A stretch of 64,000 nt of DNA from Phormidium tanganyikae FI6-MK23 (GTDB taxonomy: Bacteria; Cyanobacteriota; Cyanobacteriia; Leptolyngbyales; Leptolyngbyaceae): the NCBI GenBank assembly GCA_019359175.1, contig JAHHHU010000007.1, positions 62,001 through 126,000 on the forward strand, written 5' to 3'. The position numbers were made by a program, and so were the translations under genes. Numbering within the stretch: the stretch's first letter is position 1; every line of letters begins with the position of its first letter. Shown here piece after piece: positions 18,797-27,128 of the stretch. Under the pieces are notes generated by a model that was not told the origin of the DNA, did no database searches, and saw nothing but the letters and a program-made list of their open reading frames with translations.

Positions 18797-18988
18797 AGAA
18801 ACCTGGAAAACAGAGGGCAAAGAATTAGGGAAATTGGGCGCTCCCCAACCCTTGATCACTGTACGCCAAATTGATTTCCTGTTGACGATCGCGGCTGAAA
18901 TCTAGCGCTTGGTTGACTAGAGAACTCCCGCGATAACGCTTTCGATTCCGAGCAATTCCTTGAATTCTGAATTAAATAACTTCCAAGG

Positions 18989-19111
18989 TTGCAAGGTTGT
19001 CTCGCCCTCACCCCAACCCTCTCCCAATTTGGGAGAGGGAGCAAGAGTCCGGTTCCCCTTCTCCCAAATTGGGAGAAGGGGTTAGGGGATGAGGGCGAAG
19101 ATCTCAGCATT
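18989..19111. repeat. Family B palindromic repeat, copy 1 (MITE-like)
   Basis: A nested inverted repeat. Outer arms CGCCCTCACCCC and the inverted GATGAGGGCG enclose two hairpins, TCTCCCAATTTGGGAGA and TTCTCCCAAATTGGGAGAA. The same unit occurs at 49067-49191, with similarity from TTGCAAGGTT at the left to GATCTCAGCATT at the right, about 123 bases. It lies between cbiN and the TldD/PmbA gene. Apart from this repeat the 18797-19127 gap holds nothing I can identify. Confidence 0.8.
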
Positions 19112-19127
19112 CATCAATTCATATCCC

Positions 19128-19415
19128 TCATTCGTCTCGTTGAGATCGACCTTTATACAATCCAATCACATACCCAATCACACCCGCTCCGATCGCAGCT
19201 TGTGACGCAAACAATAAGCTTTCAATCTCACTGCTTGGAGGCTCAAACAGCGGTTTGAACCACGGTTCATAGGTTGGATGAATTTCTTTAATCGCGCCTT
19301 CTGCTTGATTATCAGAGCCGCTAAATTCACCCCGCACAAACATCAAGGGAAACGCAGCGAGAGCGATGACTGCGATCGCAAGGAGCCAATTTTGTCGAGC
19401 TAAAGATCGTTTCAT
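19128..19415 (-). CDS. cbiN: Cobalt transport protein CbiN
   Basis: A 95-residue protein with two membrane helices (about residues 10-28 and 66-86). They flank an external loop with [48 protein letters not shown], which is the CbiN signature. CbiN is the small subunit of the CbiMNQO energy-coupling-factor cobalt importer that feeds cobalamin synthesis. Its start overlaps the cbiM stop by four bases (ATGA), showing translational coupling. CbiQ and CbiO genes are not adjacent: the next gene downstream is TldD/PmbA. Confidence 0.92.
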   Translation of the reverse strand: MKRSLARQNWLLAIAVIALAAFPLMFVRGEFSGSDNQAEGAIKEIHPTYEPWFKPLFEPPSSEIESLLFASQAAIGAGVIGYVIGLYKGRSQRDE

Positions 19416-20158
19416 TGTTTGATCAGGTTCAAGGTTTGCAATTCATTCCGGTTGTAGGTTTGCAGCCAGTTCCATACCAGCACCGTTAACAGTCCTTCGC
19501 TAATCGCAAGCGGAACTTGAGTCACTGCAAAAATTCCAGCAAACTTCAGAAAAGCTGCCCAAACGCCACCCGATGCCGCCGGAAATGCTAACGCCAGTTG
19601 AATCGAAGTCGTAACGTAAGTCAGTAGATTTTCTAGAGCAGAAGCGAGAAAAATCGCCGCTTTCTGATGTCCGGTTCTCAGCACCAAATGATAGATTCCA
19701 TAAGCGACAAAAGGGCCGACGATCGCCATCGAAAACAGATTTGCTCCGAGCGTCGTTAAGCCGCCATGCGCCAGCAAGACCGCCTGAAACAACAGCACCA
19801 ATCCACCTAACACCGTCATCACTGAAGGGCCAAACAAAATCGCACCCAGTCCAGTCCCAGTCGGATGTGAACAACTGCCCGTAACCGATGGAATCTTCAA
19901 AGCTGATAATACAAACGTGAATGCTCCCGCCAATGCTAAGAGCAATTTCAGTTCGGGATTCTGTTGGGTAATGCGAGTCAGCGATCGCAATCCCATTAAA
20001 AAGAACGGCAGCGAAACCGCCCACCAAAACGCCGCCCATTGAACTGGCAAAAATCCTTCTGCAATGTGCATTGCCTGTGCAGGAGCCGCAGCACCGATCA
20101 CCAAATACAAACTTAACCCTGCCATTGCAGCAAGGTTTATCCATTTCCGAGTCTTCAT
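19412..20158 (-). CDS. cbiM: Cobalt ECF transporter S component CbiM
   Basis: A 248-residue membrane protein, the substrate-capturing subunit of the cobalt importer. An N-terminal signal-like segment (about 1-30, ending PAQA) precedes [17 protein letters not shown]. In this family the mature N-terminal Met-His binds the metal, so cleavage after the Ala is expected. About six to seven hydrophobic helices follow, with the conserved [17 protein letters not shown] and [16 protein letters not shown]. The frame extends to 20254, but the upstream part would lie inside the riboswitch; the ATG at 20158 has GAGG upstream. Expression is probably controlled by the cobalamin riboswitch just upstream. Confidence 0.93.
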   Translation of the reverse strand: MKTRKWINLAAMAGLSLYLVIGAAAPAQAMHIAEGFLPVQWAAFWWAVSLPFFLMGLRSLTRITQQNPELKLLLALAGAFTFVLSALKIPSVTGSCSHPTGTGLGAILFGPSVMTVLGGLVLLFQAVLLAHGGLTTLGANLFSMAIVGPFVAYGIYHLVLRTGHQKAAIFLASALENLLTYVTTSIQLALAFPAASGGVWAAFLKFAGIFAVTQVPLAISEGLLTVLVWNWLQTYNRNELQTLNLIKQ

Positions 20159-20187
20159 TCTGTACCTCGCAGAACTTTGAGAACGAT

Positions 20188-20312
20188 CAAGCTGGCGGGC
20201 ATTCTGACTGGGGACAAATCCCTTCACAGTTGCGGGACAGCGGCAGATTTGCACTGCTCTTTCCCCGTTTCCTCGATCGACGAATTACGCGATCGAACCA
20301 ACTTTTATTCGT
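20188..20312 (-). promoter_or_regulatory. Cobalamin (AdoCbl) riboswitch upstream of cbiM
   Basis: Read on the minus strand, the leader contains the class hallmarks in order: GAGGAAACGGGGAAA, GTGCAAATCTGCCGCTGTCC followed by CGCAACTGTGA (the B12 box region), and then AGTCAGAATGCCCGCCAG close to the start codon. These are the most conserved parts of the cobalamin riboswitch core. It ends about 30 bases before the cbiM ATG, so B12 binding would be expected to reduce CbiMN synthesis. The outer boundaries are approximate. Confidence 0.92.
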
Positions 20313-20457
20313 GCCTTACTGTATCACCCTCAATAGAGACTTTTCGATTCACATTCATGCAATGCAACATCTCGCAATCTTGGGATCTACATCTGTGGAG
20401 ATAGATCGGAGTGCAAGCTGCTTGATAAGGTACTTACGCAGTCTTTAACATCTCTGT

Positions 20458-21444
20458 ATGCTTGAATCTACTTTAACAACACCACTCAGTACCGAACTAT
20501 TACCAACTGCGACTGCTCCTTTACTGCCCAGTCTTTCGACTTTGAGACAGTCCAGCGGAACATTGACTTTTAGCAATGGACAACTGATCAGCGACTTTAA
20601 GACTCCGACTGGAGAAACGAAAGGAACGATCGCGATCGCGCAACTCACCAACGATGTTTCTACTGCACTCCAGCAGGTGCAAGGAACACTCAGTTTCGAT
20701 CAAGGCATTGCGACAAGCAATCTCACGACACCGAGCGGAGATTTCACAGGGACGACCGCGTTTTCTGAGTTAGTGAGCAATACGGTCAGCGAGGTAGTCA
20801 AAAGCATTTCAGGAAGCGTTCCGTTTTCGGATGGTCAGTTAAACATTGATGTTCCAACAGTCATTGGTGAAGTTCAAGGAACGATCGAGTTTGGGAATGG
20901 TGCATTCGTGACTAATCTAACGACACCGATTGGGGATTATTTTTCGTCGATCGACTTTAGAGAGCAAGATCAATTCCCGTTCAGTTTCGGCAACATTCCG
21001 GGCGTGGTGAACTTTAATGATGGCTTGGTCACTTTGGATTTAGTGCCTCAAACTCAAGGCGAAGAGATTGCAGTGCCAATTAATGCACTCAGCGGAAATG
21101 TCGTGTTCAACAACGGACAAGCAACGTTGAACATTCCGACTGTGCTGGGTTCGTTTGGGACAAACTTCGACCTATCAGCACTCACCACTCAGACGGTTAC
21201 AGAGGCTCTAAGTGGTTCGGGTACAGTTACTTTTACGAATGGAATTGCTGCGATCGACACAACAGGAGGCTTAGGCACTGTGAAAACAACGCTAAACCTC
21301 CCGCAACTCGCACAAGATATCGGCTCAGTCTTGGCAAACACACAAGGCACGATCGGCTTTGATCAAGGGATTGTGACGAGCAATCTGATCACACCAAGCG
21401 GCAACCTTGCAGGCACGATCAATCTATCCGCCTTGATTGGTTGA
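20458..21444 (+). CDS. Repeat protein of unknown function (eight G-x-x-x-F-x-x-G units)
   Basis: A 328-residue protein without Cys, signal peptide or membrane helix, built from about eight repeats. The pattern is G-T/S-V/L-x-F-x-N/D/Q-G, then about eight residues to a TPxG or TVxG turn, often followed by GT and a short Leu-rich helix. Units begin near residues 33, 75, 118, 140, 181, 212, 254 and 296; units 2 and 8 are the most alike (QGTLSFDQGIATSNLTTPSG and QGTIGFDQGIVTSNLITPSG). The spacing suggests a beta-strand-turn solenoid or a surface protein. I do not recognise a named family. It is divergent from cbiM, and its 3' end overlaps the convergent methyltransferase gene by 21 bases. Confidence 0.75.
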   Translation: MLESTLTTPLSTELLPTATAPLLPSLSTLRQSSGTLTFSNGQLISDFKTPTGETKGTIAIAQLTNDVSTALQQVQGTLSFDQGIATSNLTTPSGDFTGTTAFSELVSNTVSEVVKSISGSVPFSDGQLNIDVPTVIGEVQGTIEFGNGAFVTNLTTPIGDYFSSIDFREQDQFPFSFGNIPGVVNFNDGLVTLDLVPQTQGEEIAVPINALSGNVVFNNGQATLNIPTVLGSFGTNFDLSALTTQTVTEALSGSGTVTFTNGIAAIDTTGGLGTVKTTLNLPQLAQDIGSVLANTQGTIGFDQGIVTSNLITPSGNLAGTINLSALIG

Positions 21445-22311
21445 AGCTCGTTTTCCGGTCATCGTTAAGGTTTCGGTTGAATTCGCACTTAGCACTTCAG
21501 CCGTTCCTTGCAGACTATCTTGCACCACTTGAGCATTCACCCGCACGCGAACTTCCTGCCCGTTTACCTTCTGACGATGCTCTAGAGATAAGCGATCGCC
21601 CGTTAGTTTCACCTGTGGCAAACTGACTGTTGTCCCTGCAATCTCTGCGGTTGCCTGTGCATTCTGAAACGATTGTTTTAGTCGCAGCGTGTAGGGAATC
21701 GATTGTCCCGCTTTGGTTGAAAGCGTTCCTGTCCAAGTGCCATCGACTTGTGCCGGAATAATCCACAGATAAGCAGTGCGATCGGCAACGGTGACTCGTT
21801 GATCGGGTTTCCAATCGCCCATTGAGAACGCATGAGAAACAACGCGGCTTCCAGGTTTGAGTTCGCTTAAAAGCTTCGGACGCAGTTCCAGATTAATTTT
21901 AGGCAAGAGGTAAAGCGTTACAACCGATGCTTCGCGAAAATCAGTGCGAAACAGATCTTGCTGCACGAACTGAACGCGATCGCTGACTCCCGCCTGTCTT
22001 GCGTTCTCATTACTTTGATTGACCAAACCCGGATTAATCTCGATTCCGACTCCCCGCTTTGCACCAAATTTCTGAGCAGCAGTAATCACTAATCTGCCAT
22101 CTCCCGATCCCAAATCGTAAACAATGTCATTGCGCCCCACATTTGCCAATTCCAACATTCCCAACACGACGGTTTCAGGCGTGGGAACATAGGGAACTGC
22201 AGGGGTTGCTAGTCCAGGATTCGTTGGGGCTTGCGCTTGCGTTTGTGGAACGTGGACTGCAATCATCGAGAACGCAACCAGGACACCAAGAAATTTTAGA
22301 GATCGACGCAC
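21424..22311 (-). CDS. Exported SAM-dependent methyltransferase-domain protein
   Basis: A 295-residue protein. It starts with a clear signal peptide (MRRSLKFLGVLVAFSMIAVHVPQTQAQA, cleavage after about residue 27). A class I methyltransferase domain follows (about 45-190) with motif I DIVYDLGSGDGR, an acidic GIEINPG loop and VQFVQQDLF. The remaining C-terminal 100 residues look beta-rich (VDGTWTGTLSTKAGQSIPYTLRLKQ) and resemble a lipocalin-like add-on. Substrate unknown. An exported methyltransferase is odd because SAM is not expected outside the cytoplasm. The stop lies inside the end of the convergent repeat-protein gene. Confidence 0.82.
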   Translation of the reverse strand: MRRSLKFLGVLVAFSMIAVHVPQTQAQAPTNPGLATPAVPYVPTPETVVLGMLELANVGRNDIVYDLGSGDGRLVITAAQKFGAKRGVGIEINPGLVNQSNENARQAGVSDRVQFVQQDLFRTDFREASVVTLYLLPKINLELRPKLLSELKPGSRVVSHAFSMGDWKPDQRVTVADRTAYLWIIPAQVDGTWTGTLSTKAGQSIPYTLRLKQSFQNAQATAEIAGTTVSLPQVKLTGDRLSLEHRQKVNGQEVRVRVNAQVVQDSLQGTAEVLSANSTETLTMTGKRASTNQGG

Positions 22312-22400
22312 AGGAACCTCCTCACATAGAATTTCCGTAGACAGAAACTCCCGAAGATTTAGCGCGATCGGATTCTCTCAGTCATCTATCGCAATGCAGA

Positions 22401-22985
22401 TCACATTCTAATGATTTTCCTAAACTCTTTCACAGCCTCGTATTGGTCGTGATAAACGATGTAGCGGCAAAAGATATCGATTGGAAGATTGGGCAATAAG
22501 TTGCTTTTTGCAACTTTCTGGTATCCGTCGCTTTGAAGCTCATAGAAAGCGAGAACGCCATCTTCCCAGAACCAAACCTCTTTCACTCCCAAGCGTCGAT
22601 AGCCTTCCAACTTATTGATGCCACCGCTGGTCTTCACGACTTCAATCACAAGATCAGGAGAAGCTTTTGGAGCATCGAAGTTGTAGGACTCGTCGGGTTC
22701 GTTCCGCGCACCGAGTTCTTTGTTTCCCAGTGAAGGACTGCCCCGCTTGTAGTAGCGCACGTCTTTCTCGTCCATAAAGGCTTCAAGCAATCGAACAAGG
22801 GTGCTTTTGAAGTCCTCATGTTCTGGGCTAATTGGCATAATCTCAGCGTTTCCATCTAAATAAGCCAGTTTGACCCCTGCGAAGCATTCGAGAGAGCGAT
22901 CGAGTTCTTCAAACTGCTCCCAGGTCAAGTCGTGAATGACCGTTGCGGCTCTAGGTTTAGGCGCTTGTATTACCTGAGTTGTCAT
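22401..22985 (-). CDS. Uma2 family endonuclease-fold protein
   Basis: A 194-residue protein of the Uma2 (DUF820) group with a PD-(D/E)XK nuclease fold, greatly expanded in cyanobacteria. It shows LTWEQFEELDRSL, AYLDGNAEIMPISPEHE, SPDLVIEVVKTSGGINKLEGYRRLGVKEVWFWEDG; the Asp in SPDLVIEV and the following Glu-x-Val are the nuclease-core residues. Function of the group is unproven. An in-frame TTG lies two codons upstream; the ATG at 22985 is the simpler start. Confidence 0.9.
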   Translation of the reverse strand: MTTQVIQAPKPRAATVIHDLTWEQFEELDRSLECFAGVKLAYLDGNAEIMPISPEHEDFKSTLVRLLEAFMDEKDVRYYKRGSPSLGNKELGARNEPDESYNFDAPKASPDLVIEVVKTSGGINKLEGYRRLGVKEVWFWEDGVLAFYELQSDGYQKVAKSNLLPNLPIDIFCRYIVYHDQYEAVKEFRKIIRM

Positions 22986-23019
22986 GGGCAATTACCAGAC
23001 CGGATAATCCATTATGAGG

Positions 23020-23601
23020 CTAAATTTTCTCTTTCTTAATCCACTTATCTACGCTTTGTGGTTCGTAAGCAGAGAGTCGATCGAGTAACGTTTCTGGCTC
23101 TGTTGCCTCGATCACTAAGGCTCGATGGACAGGACGCACAAGCTTTTCGGTAACGGCTTGATCAAAGAATTGCAAGAGCGGATCGTAGTAGCCTGCAATG
23201 TTTAGCAATCCGTGGGGCTTTTGATGCAAGCCTAACTGCGCCCAGGTGAGAACTTCGCAAAACTCTTCTAATGTGCCGTAGCCGCCAGGGAGTGCGATAA
23301 ACGCATCTGATAGTTCTGCCATTCTTGCTTTACGATCGTGCATCGTCTGCACTGTTTCCAGTCGAGTGAGTCCTTGATGCGCGAGTTCTTTCGATACCAA
23401 AAATTCTGGAATTACGCCAAACACTTCGCCGCCTGCTGACAGGGCTGCATCTGCGACCACGCCCATTAATCCAACATTGCCACCGCCGTAAACTAGAGTA
23501 AGTCCACGGTTTGCGATCGTCGTTCCTAGCTGAATTGCTACCTTTTCATAGCCTGGGTTTCGACCCAGACTCGATCCACAAAATACACAGATTGATTTCA
23601 C
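23020..23601 (-). CDS. LOG family protein (nucleoside 5'-monophosphate phosphoribohydrolase-like)
   Basis: A 193-residue Rossmann-type protein with [18 protein letters not shown] at the N-terminus and the [20 protein letters not shown] and [16 protein letters not shown] motifs of the LOG (lonely guy) family. Members release free base from nucleoside monophosphates, including cytokinin precursors. The GTG at 23601 is preceded by GTGAGGC at good spacing; another GTG five codons upstream is less likely. It follows the RDD gene on the same strand. Confidence 0.9.
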   Translation of the reverse strand: MKSICVFCGSSLGRNPGYEKVAIQLGTTIANRGLTLVYGGGNVGLMGVVADAALSAGGEVFGVIPEFLVSKELAHQGLTRLETVQTMHDRKARMAELSDAFIALPGGYGTLEEFCEVLTWAQLGLHQKPHGLLNIAGYYDPLLQFFDQAVTEKLVRPVHRALVIEATEPETLLDRLSAYEPQSVDKWIKKEKI

Positions 23602-23649
23602 AAGAACTTGCCTCACAGCTTGATTGCAAACTTTATCACACGAACCAAG

Positions 23650-24420
23650 TTAGCCGCGTCGTTGATACGCCAGATAGACTGCTTCGAGAAATAAATCAGG
23701 TGTCATTTGAAACGGTAGATCCTGCATTCCGATCAGATCTCTTGCTTGTCTTGCGAGTTTGAGACTTAGATCAGTTCTGGCTCTCGCATCTAGCAGCGAT
23801 CGACGCTGTAAGTATTCTCGAATCACGGCAAAGTCATCGGGTAGGAGTGCATTCAAGTTTTGAGCCGTTAGGAGTTCATCGGCTAGAGACTCGGCTTCAG
23901 ATGATGTGGTGAAAGTGGAAGCTGCGATCGAGCGTTCTTCTTGAATCACCATCGTTCCTGCAATCAGATCGCCCAGTCGTTTCTCGCGCTTGGTCAGAAT
24001 GATCAAGAGCATCCCGACAAAAAAGGTATCGTCGATCGGGCGAATGAGAGCGCGTAAGATCGCTTGAGCTACACCGATCGGCTGTCCATCATCTCGAATT
24101 ACGCGAATTTTGCTGTAGCGTTTTCCGGGAGTTTGACCCCGCCACAGCGTTTCAAAGAACACGAAATATCCGGTATAAACCGCGAAGGTCATCAAGATTG
24201 AGATGGCGGTAATCCATAGCTCAATGTTGCTAACAGTCGGAAAGTACTGCTGAAGCTGAAAGGATAAGACACTCCAGAAAATTAGTAAGCCGATCAGCAC
24301 CGCACCCCAAAGTAGATAGTCCACGACGAGCGCGATCGTGCGGTTGCCGATGCCCGCTAGGGTGAATTCTAATTCGACGCTTTCGGGGGTGCGGATTTTG
24401 ATGCGATTAAACAGACTCAT
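23650..24420 (-). CDS. RDD family membrane protein
   Basis: A 256-residue protein with the RDD domain in the N-terminal two thirds: GIGNRTIALVVDYLLWGAVLIGLL holds the Arg and Asp of helix 1. A second helix is FAVYTGYFVFFETLWRGQTPGKRYSKIRVI, with the PGKR turn, and a third is DDTFFVGMLLIILTKREKRLGDLIAGTMV. A soluble helical tail follows. RDD proteins are small membrane proteins, some of them Na+/H+ antiporters, mostly of unknown role. It lies in a minus-strand group with the six-helix protein upstream, opposite a SpoIIM gene. RDD and SpoIIM genes often neighbour each other in bacteria. Confidence 0.9.
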   Translation of the reverse strand: MSLFNRIKIRTPESVELEFTLAGIGNRTIALVVDYLLWGAVLIGLLIFWSVLSFQLQQYFPTVSNIELWITAISILMTFAVYTGYFVFFETLWRGQTPGKRYSKIRVIRDDGQPIGVAQAILRALIRPIDDTFFVGMLLIILTKREKRLGDLIAGTMVIQEERSIAASTFTTSSEAESLADELLTAQNLNALLPDDFAVIREYLQRRSLLDARARTDLSLKLARQARDLIGMQDLPFQMTPDLFLEAVYLAYQRRG

Positions 24421-24461
24421 AGCGGTGATGTGAATCGAGAAATGTCTCAGTTATTCCCAAT

Positions 24462-25280
24462 TTAGCCGCGATCGCGCAATTCCAAGCCTAAACCTTCGCG
24501 TCGCGATCGTAAATCATAGTAAATCACCGCTTTAATCACTTGCCAAAACGGGGTCACGAGCGCACTCGATACCAAGCTGACAACGAGAAACAGCAAAATC
24601 GCGATCGCGGCAACTCCAGGATCGCTATCTTCTCCAGACGGCAACGCTACGCCGAGAATTTGGCTCGGAATATTCACGATCAGGGTGAGCAGAAAGGCAA
24701 CGACCACGATCCATTGAATTCGACCGACGGAACCCTTTGTAAGATTCCAGCTTCGACTAAATGCAGTGGTGGCATCCACTTGATCTTCAACCGCTAAAGG
24801 CACTTCGTAGATCAATAATCGCGAGATCACTCGAATTAAGGTAAAGATCGCTGCAATGACTAACACCGCGATGAGTAGTCCACCGATAATACCGAGTACG
24901 GGATTCACGGTCGCTAACACTCCGGTCAGTACAGCAAGAATCGCAAACGCGACCAAAAACGCCATGTACAGCCCCGTGTAAACCAATCCGAGCAGCAACC
25001 CCGCAGCAAAGAAGTTCCAAAGCCTCGGAGTCGTTTTCTGCTCTGCTTCGGTGAGCGTTTCGGGCTGATTGATCAACTCTTGATAAGCGAGGCGGCAGAT
25101 CCGAGCGGAGATTTCTGCGGACTTTGCCCACCCGTAAATCGGAACAAAAATCCAAAGATAGGATCTCAGGACTAAAATCAAATAGCGTTTGAGGTTGGAG
25201 CGATAAATGCGAACCCCTGCGCTCACCACATCCCCGACGCTTAACGGCTGAATGGAGTTACTTGGACTGAGATTAGACAT
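24462..25280 (-). CDS. Polytopic membrane protein of unknown function
   Basis: A 272-residue protein with about six hydrophobic segments. They follow an amphipathic start (SVGDVVSAGVRIYRSNLKRYLIL) resembling the glycerophosphodiester phosphodiesterase membrane-domain and DUF975-like families. A charged central stretch (YEVPLAVEDQVDATTAFSRSWNLTKG) is typical of those families too. No catalytic domain is present. The ATG has GGTGAG upstream. It probably forms an operon with the RDD gene 41 bases downstream and is divergent from the SpoIIM gene. Confidence 0.75.
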   Translation of the reverse strand: MSNLSPSNSIQPLSVGDVVSAGVRIYRSNLKRYLILVLRSYLWIFVPIYGWAKSAEISARICRLAYQELINQPETLTEAEQKTTPRLWNFFAAGLLLGLVYTGLYMAFLVAFAILAVLTGVLATVNPVLGIIGGLLIAVLVIAAIFTLIRVISRLLIYEVPLAVEDQVDATTAFSRSWNLTKGSVGRIQWIVVVAFLLTLIVNIPSQILGVALPSGEDSDPGVAAIAILLFLVVSLVSSALVTPFWQVIKAVIYYDLRSRREGLGLELRDRG

Positions 25281-25367
25281 AAGCTCACCGTGAATGAATC
25301 ACACCAGAAAGGCTGAGGCTATCTTAGGCGAGGTTGGCAAAAATACCGCGCTGTTTTTCACAAAACT

Positions 25368-26339
25368 ATGAATGTAAAACGCTGGATTGCTCGACGGGAA
25401 CCGAATTGGAAGCGACTCGATGAACTGCTAACGCGAATTGAACGACGCGGATTACGATCGCTCTCGACTGAAGAGATTAAAAGTCTCGCGAGCTTGTATC
25501 GATCGGTGTCGGCTGACCTCGCGCGGGCGCGGACAAATCAAACGCTAGTCGGAAATACGATCGTGCAGGATCTTCAGCGGTTGACCTCGCGCAGTTATAG
25601 CCAGGTGTATCAAGGTTCGCGCAAACAAGAGTGGAAGAATGCGATCGACTTTTATCAATGGGGACTGCCGGAAGTGGTGCAGCAGACATTTTTGCATACT
25701 GCGATCGCAACGGGGCTGTTTTTCTTAGGAGGCTTGATCGCGTGGTGGTTTTCGTGGCGCGACCCGCAGTTTCTCGAATTGATTGTGCCGGAACATCTAA
25801 TTCGGATGGTGCGCGATGAAGGCAAGCTTTGGATGGGGTCAATTTTAGGCAGTGAACCGAAAGCAGCGAGTCAAATCATGACGAATAATCTCGGTGTGAC
25901 ATTCCAAGCAGCGGCAGGTGGAATGACGATCGGGATTTACACGATGTTTTTGCTGTTGATGAATGGTTTGTTGATTGGTGGAGTCGGGACGTTAGTGGCT
26001 CAGAACAATCTGGCGTTTCCGTTTTGGGCGTTTGTGTTTCCACATGGATCGCTAGAACTGCCAGCGATTTTTCTCTCGGGGGGTGCGGGATTGCTGATAG
26101 CACACGGCGTTCTGTTTCCGGGACAATATCGCCGGATTGATGCCATGAAAGTTTACAGTCTGCAAGCCGCGCAGTTGATGTTCGGGGTGATTCCGATGTT
26201 AGTGGTGGCGGGCGTGATTGAGGGGTTTTTCTCACCTAGCCCGCTGGTTCCTGATCCGCTGAAGTACTTAGTTGGGATTGGGCTGTTTATTGCACTGGTG
26301 CAGTATTGCAGCCGCAAACGACCTACTCAATCAGTTTGA
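25368..26339 (+). CDS. Stage II sporulation protein M (SpoIIM) family membrane protein
   Basis: A 323-residue protein. A soluble helical N-terminal region (about 1-105, WKRLDELLTRIERRGLRSLSTEEIKSLASLYRSVSADLARAR) is followed by about five to six membrane helices. The SpoIIM pattern appears in NNLGVTFQAAAGGMTIGIYTMFLLLMNGLLIGG and FPHGSLELPAIFLSGGAGLLIAHG. Non-sporulating bacteria often carry such proteins beside RDD genes. The start is 87 bases from the divergent membrane gene. Its stop overlaps the 3' end of the interrupted minus-strand small gene by 17 bases. Confidence 0.9.
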   Translation: MNVKRWIARREPNWKRLDELLTRIERRGLRSLSTEEIKSLASLYRSVSADLARARTNQTLVGNTIVQDLQRLTSRSYSQVYQGSRKQEWKNAIDFYQWGLPEVVQQTFLHTAIATGLFFLGGLIAWWFSWRDPQFLELIVPEHLIRMVRDEGKLWMGSILGSEPKAASQIMTNNLGVTFQAAAGGMTIGIYTMFLLLMNGLLIGGVGTLVAQNNLAFPFWAFVFPHGSLELPAIFLSGGAGLLIAHGVLFPGQYRRIDAMKVYSLQAAQLMFGVIPMLVVAGVIEGFFSPSPLVPDPLKYLVGIGLFIALVQYCSRKRPTQSV

Positions 26340-26586
26340 GAAACTGGCGCACCCCGTTCGACCGAATGTGTTCTTGTGATTCTGAGGGGGTTTTCTGTAA
26401 GCAGCGCTCTAGATATTCAGTCTGCTGGTCTTCGGTCAGTTCGTCTGCCAATAGTCCTAACAAGCCACGCCATAGACGATTCAATCCGAAGGTGGGAGTG
26501 GATTCCAAGCGCGTTTCTGAAGTGGGTAAAAGTTCTAAGCCTTTGTAGAGCGACTAATTTTGGGTTTTGCGATCGAGATTTTTCAT
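26323..26586 (-). pseudogene. Small gene interrupted by an in-frame TAG
   Basis: An ATG at 26586 has an excellent ribosome binding site (TGAGGAGA, 6 bases upstream). The frame reads MKNLDRKTQN, then TAG at 26554-26556, and continues open for 77 codons as SLYKGLELLPTSETRLESTP, TFGLNRLWRGLLGLLADELT and so on to a TGA at 26323. The downstream part is coherent and charged, and joins smoothly to the upstream part without any frame change. That is the pattern expected of an ~87-residue protein broken by one point mutation. Restart at an internal TTG (26508) without ribosome binding site is less likely. Readthrough or suppression cannot be excluded. I recall similar small cyanobacterial proteins beginning MKN.DRKTQ, but the function is unknown. 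Confidence 0.7.
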
Positions 26587-26809
26587 GAGAGTCTCCTCAA
26601 TGGGGATTGCAGGAGACACATCAAACCTGTCACCATACGATTTCGATGCGATCGAGCGTATGTCCGAATCTTTTTCTGTGCCTTATATTACTAATCTATC
26701 AAAATTGATGATTGCTGACTCTCCCTAGAGGCAGAATCGACGGGCGGATTGGGCAAATTTCCTAATGTTTGTAGGGTTGTTTGCGATTTTCGTTAGTAAT
26801 CTAAACTGT

Positions 26810-26956
26810 TTCGTGACGAACGCTAAAGCATTTGTGGCAAACGGAACGGTATTGGTGACGAATGCTTTAGTATTCATCACAAACGGAACGGTATTTGTGA
26901 CGAACGGAACGGTATTTGTGGCGAACGGAACGGTATTTGTGGCGAACGCTTATCTT
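26810..26956. repeat. Seven-copy 21-bp tandem repeat
   Basis: Exactly seven 21-base units follow each other, with consensus TTTGTGACGAACGGAACGGTA; the central units are nearly identical and the outer ones diverged. In one plus-strand frame (26765-26974, 69 codons) they encode heptads of the form FVTNGTV or FVANGTV, but no ribosome binding site precedes that frame. The unit length equals two DNA helical turns, so the sites face one side of the helix. Unclear whether this is a coding, protein-binding or neutral repeat. Confidence 0.85.
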
Positions 26957-27050
26957 GAACTAGCGAACATATAAGAATCACTAATTGATCAAGGCTACTT
27001 AGTTCCAACTTACTCGCTTCTACTATTAACGTGAATTCGCAAGCACTCTC

Positions 27051-27082
27051 ACTCCGATTCTGTCCCGCCCCGGAATCGGAGT
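27051..27082. repeat. Hairpin with 10-base arms
   Basis: ACTCCGATTC (27051-27060) and GAATCGGAGT (27073-27082) are perfect inverted repeats around a GC-rich 12-base loop; the pairing extends imperfectly by three more bases. There is no T-run on either strand. It lies between the tandem repeat and the 3' end of the minus-strand glycosidase gene and may act as a weak terminator. Confidence 0.5.
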
Positions 27083-27128
27083 AAGAGAACCCGTCAATTT
27101 ACGCTAGCAATAGAAATCTCACGATAAT

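Noticed and set aside
26810-26956. Tandem repeat considered as a CRISPR array
   Set aside because: Units are directly joined without spacers, 21 bases long and not palindromic, and no cas gene is near.
26765-26974. 69-codon frame over the 21-bp repeats as a membrane protein gene
   Set aside because: It has no ribosome binding site and consists of the repeat alone; listed only as a repeat.
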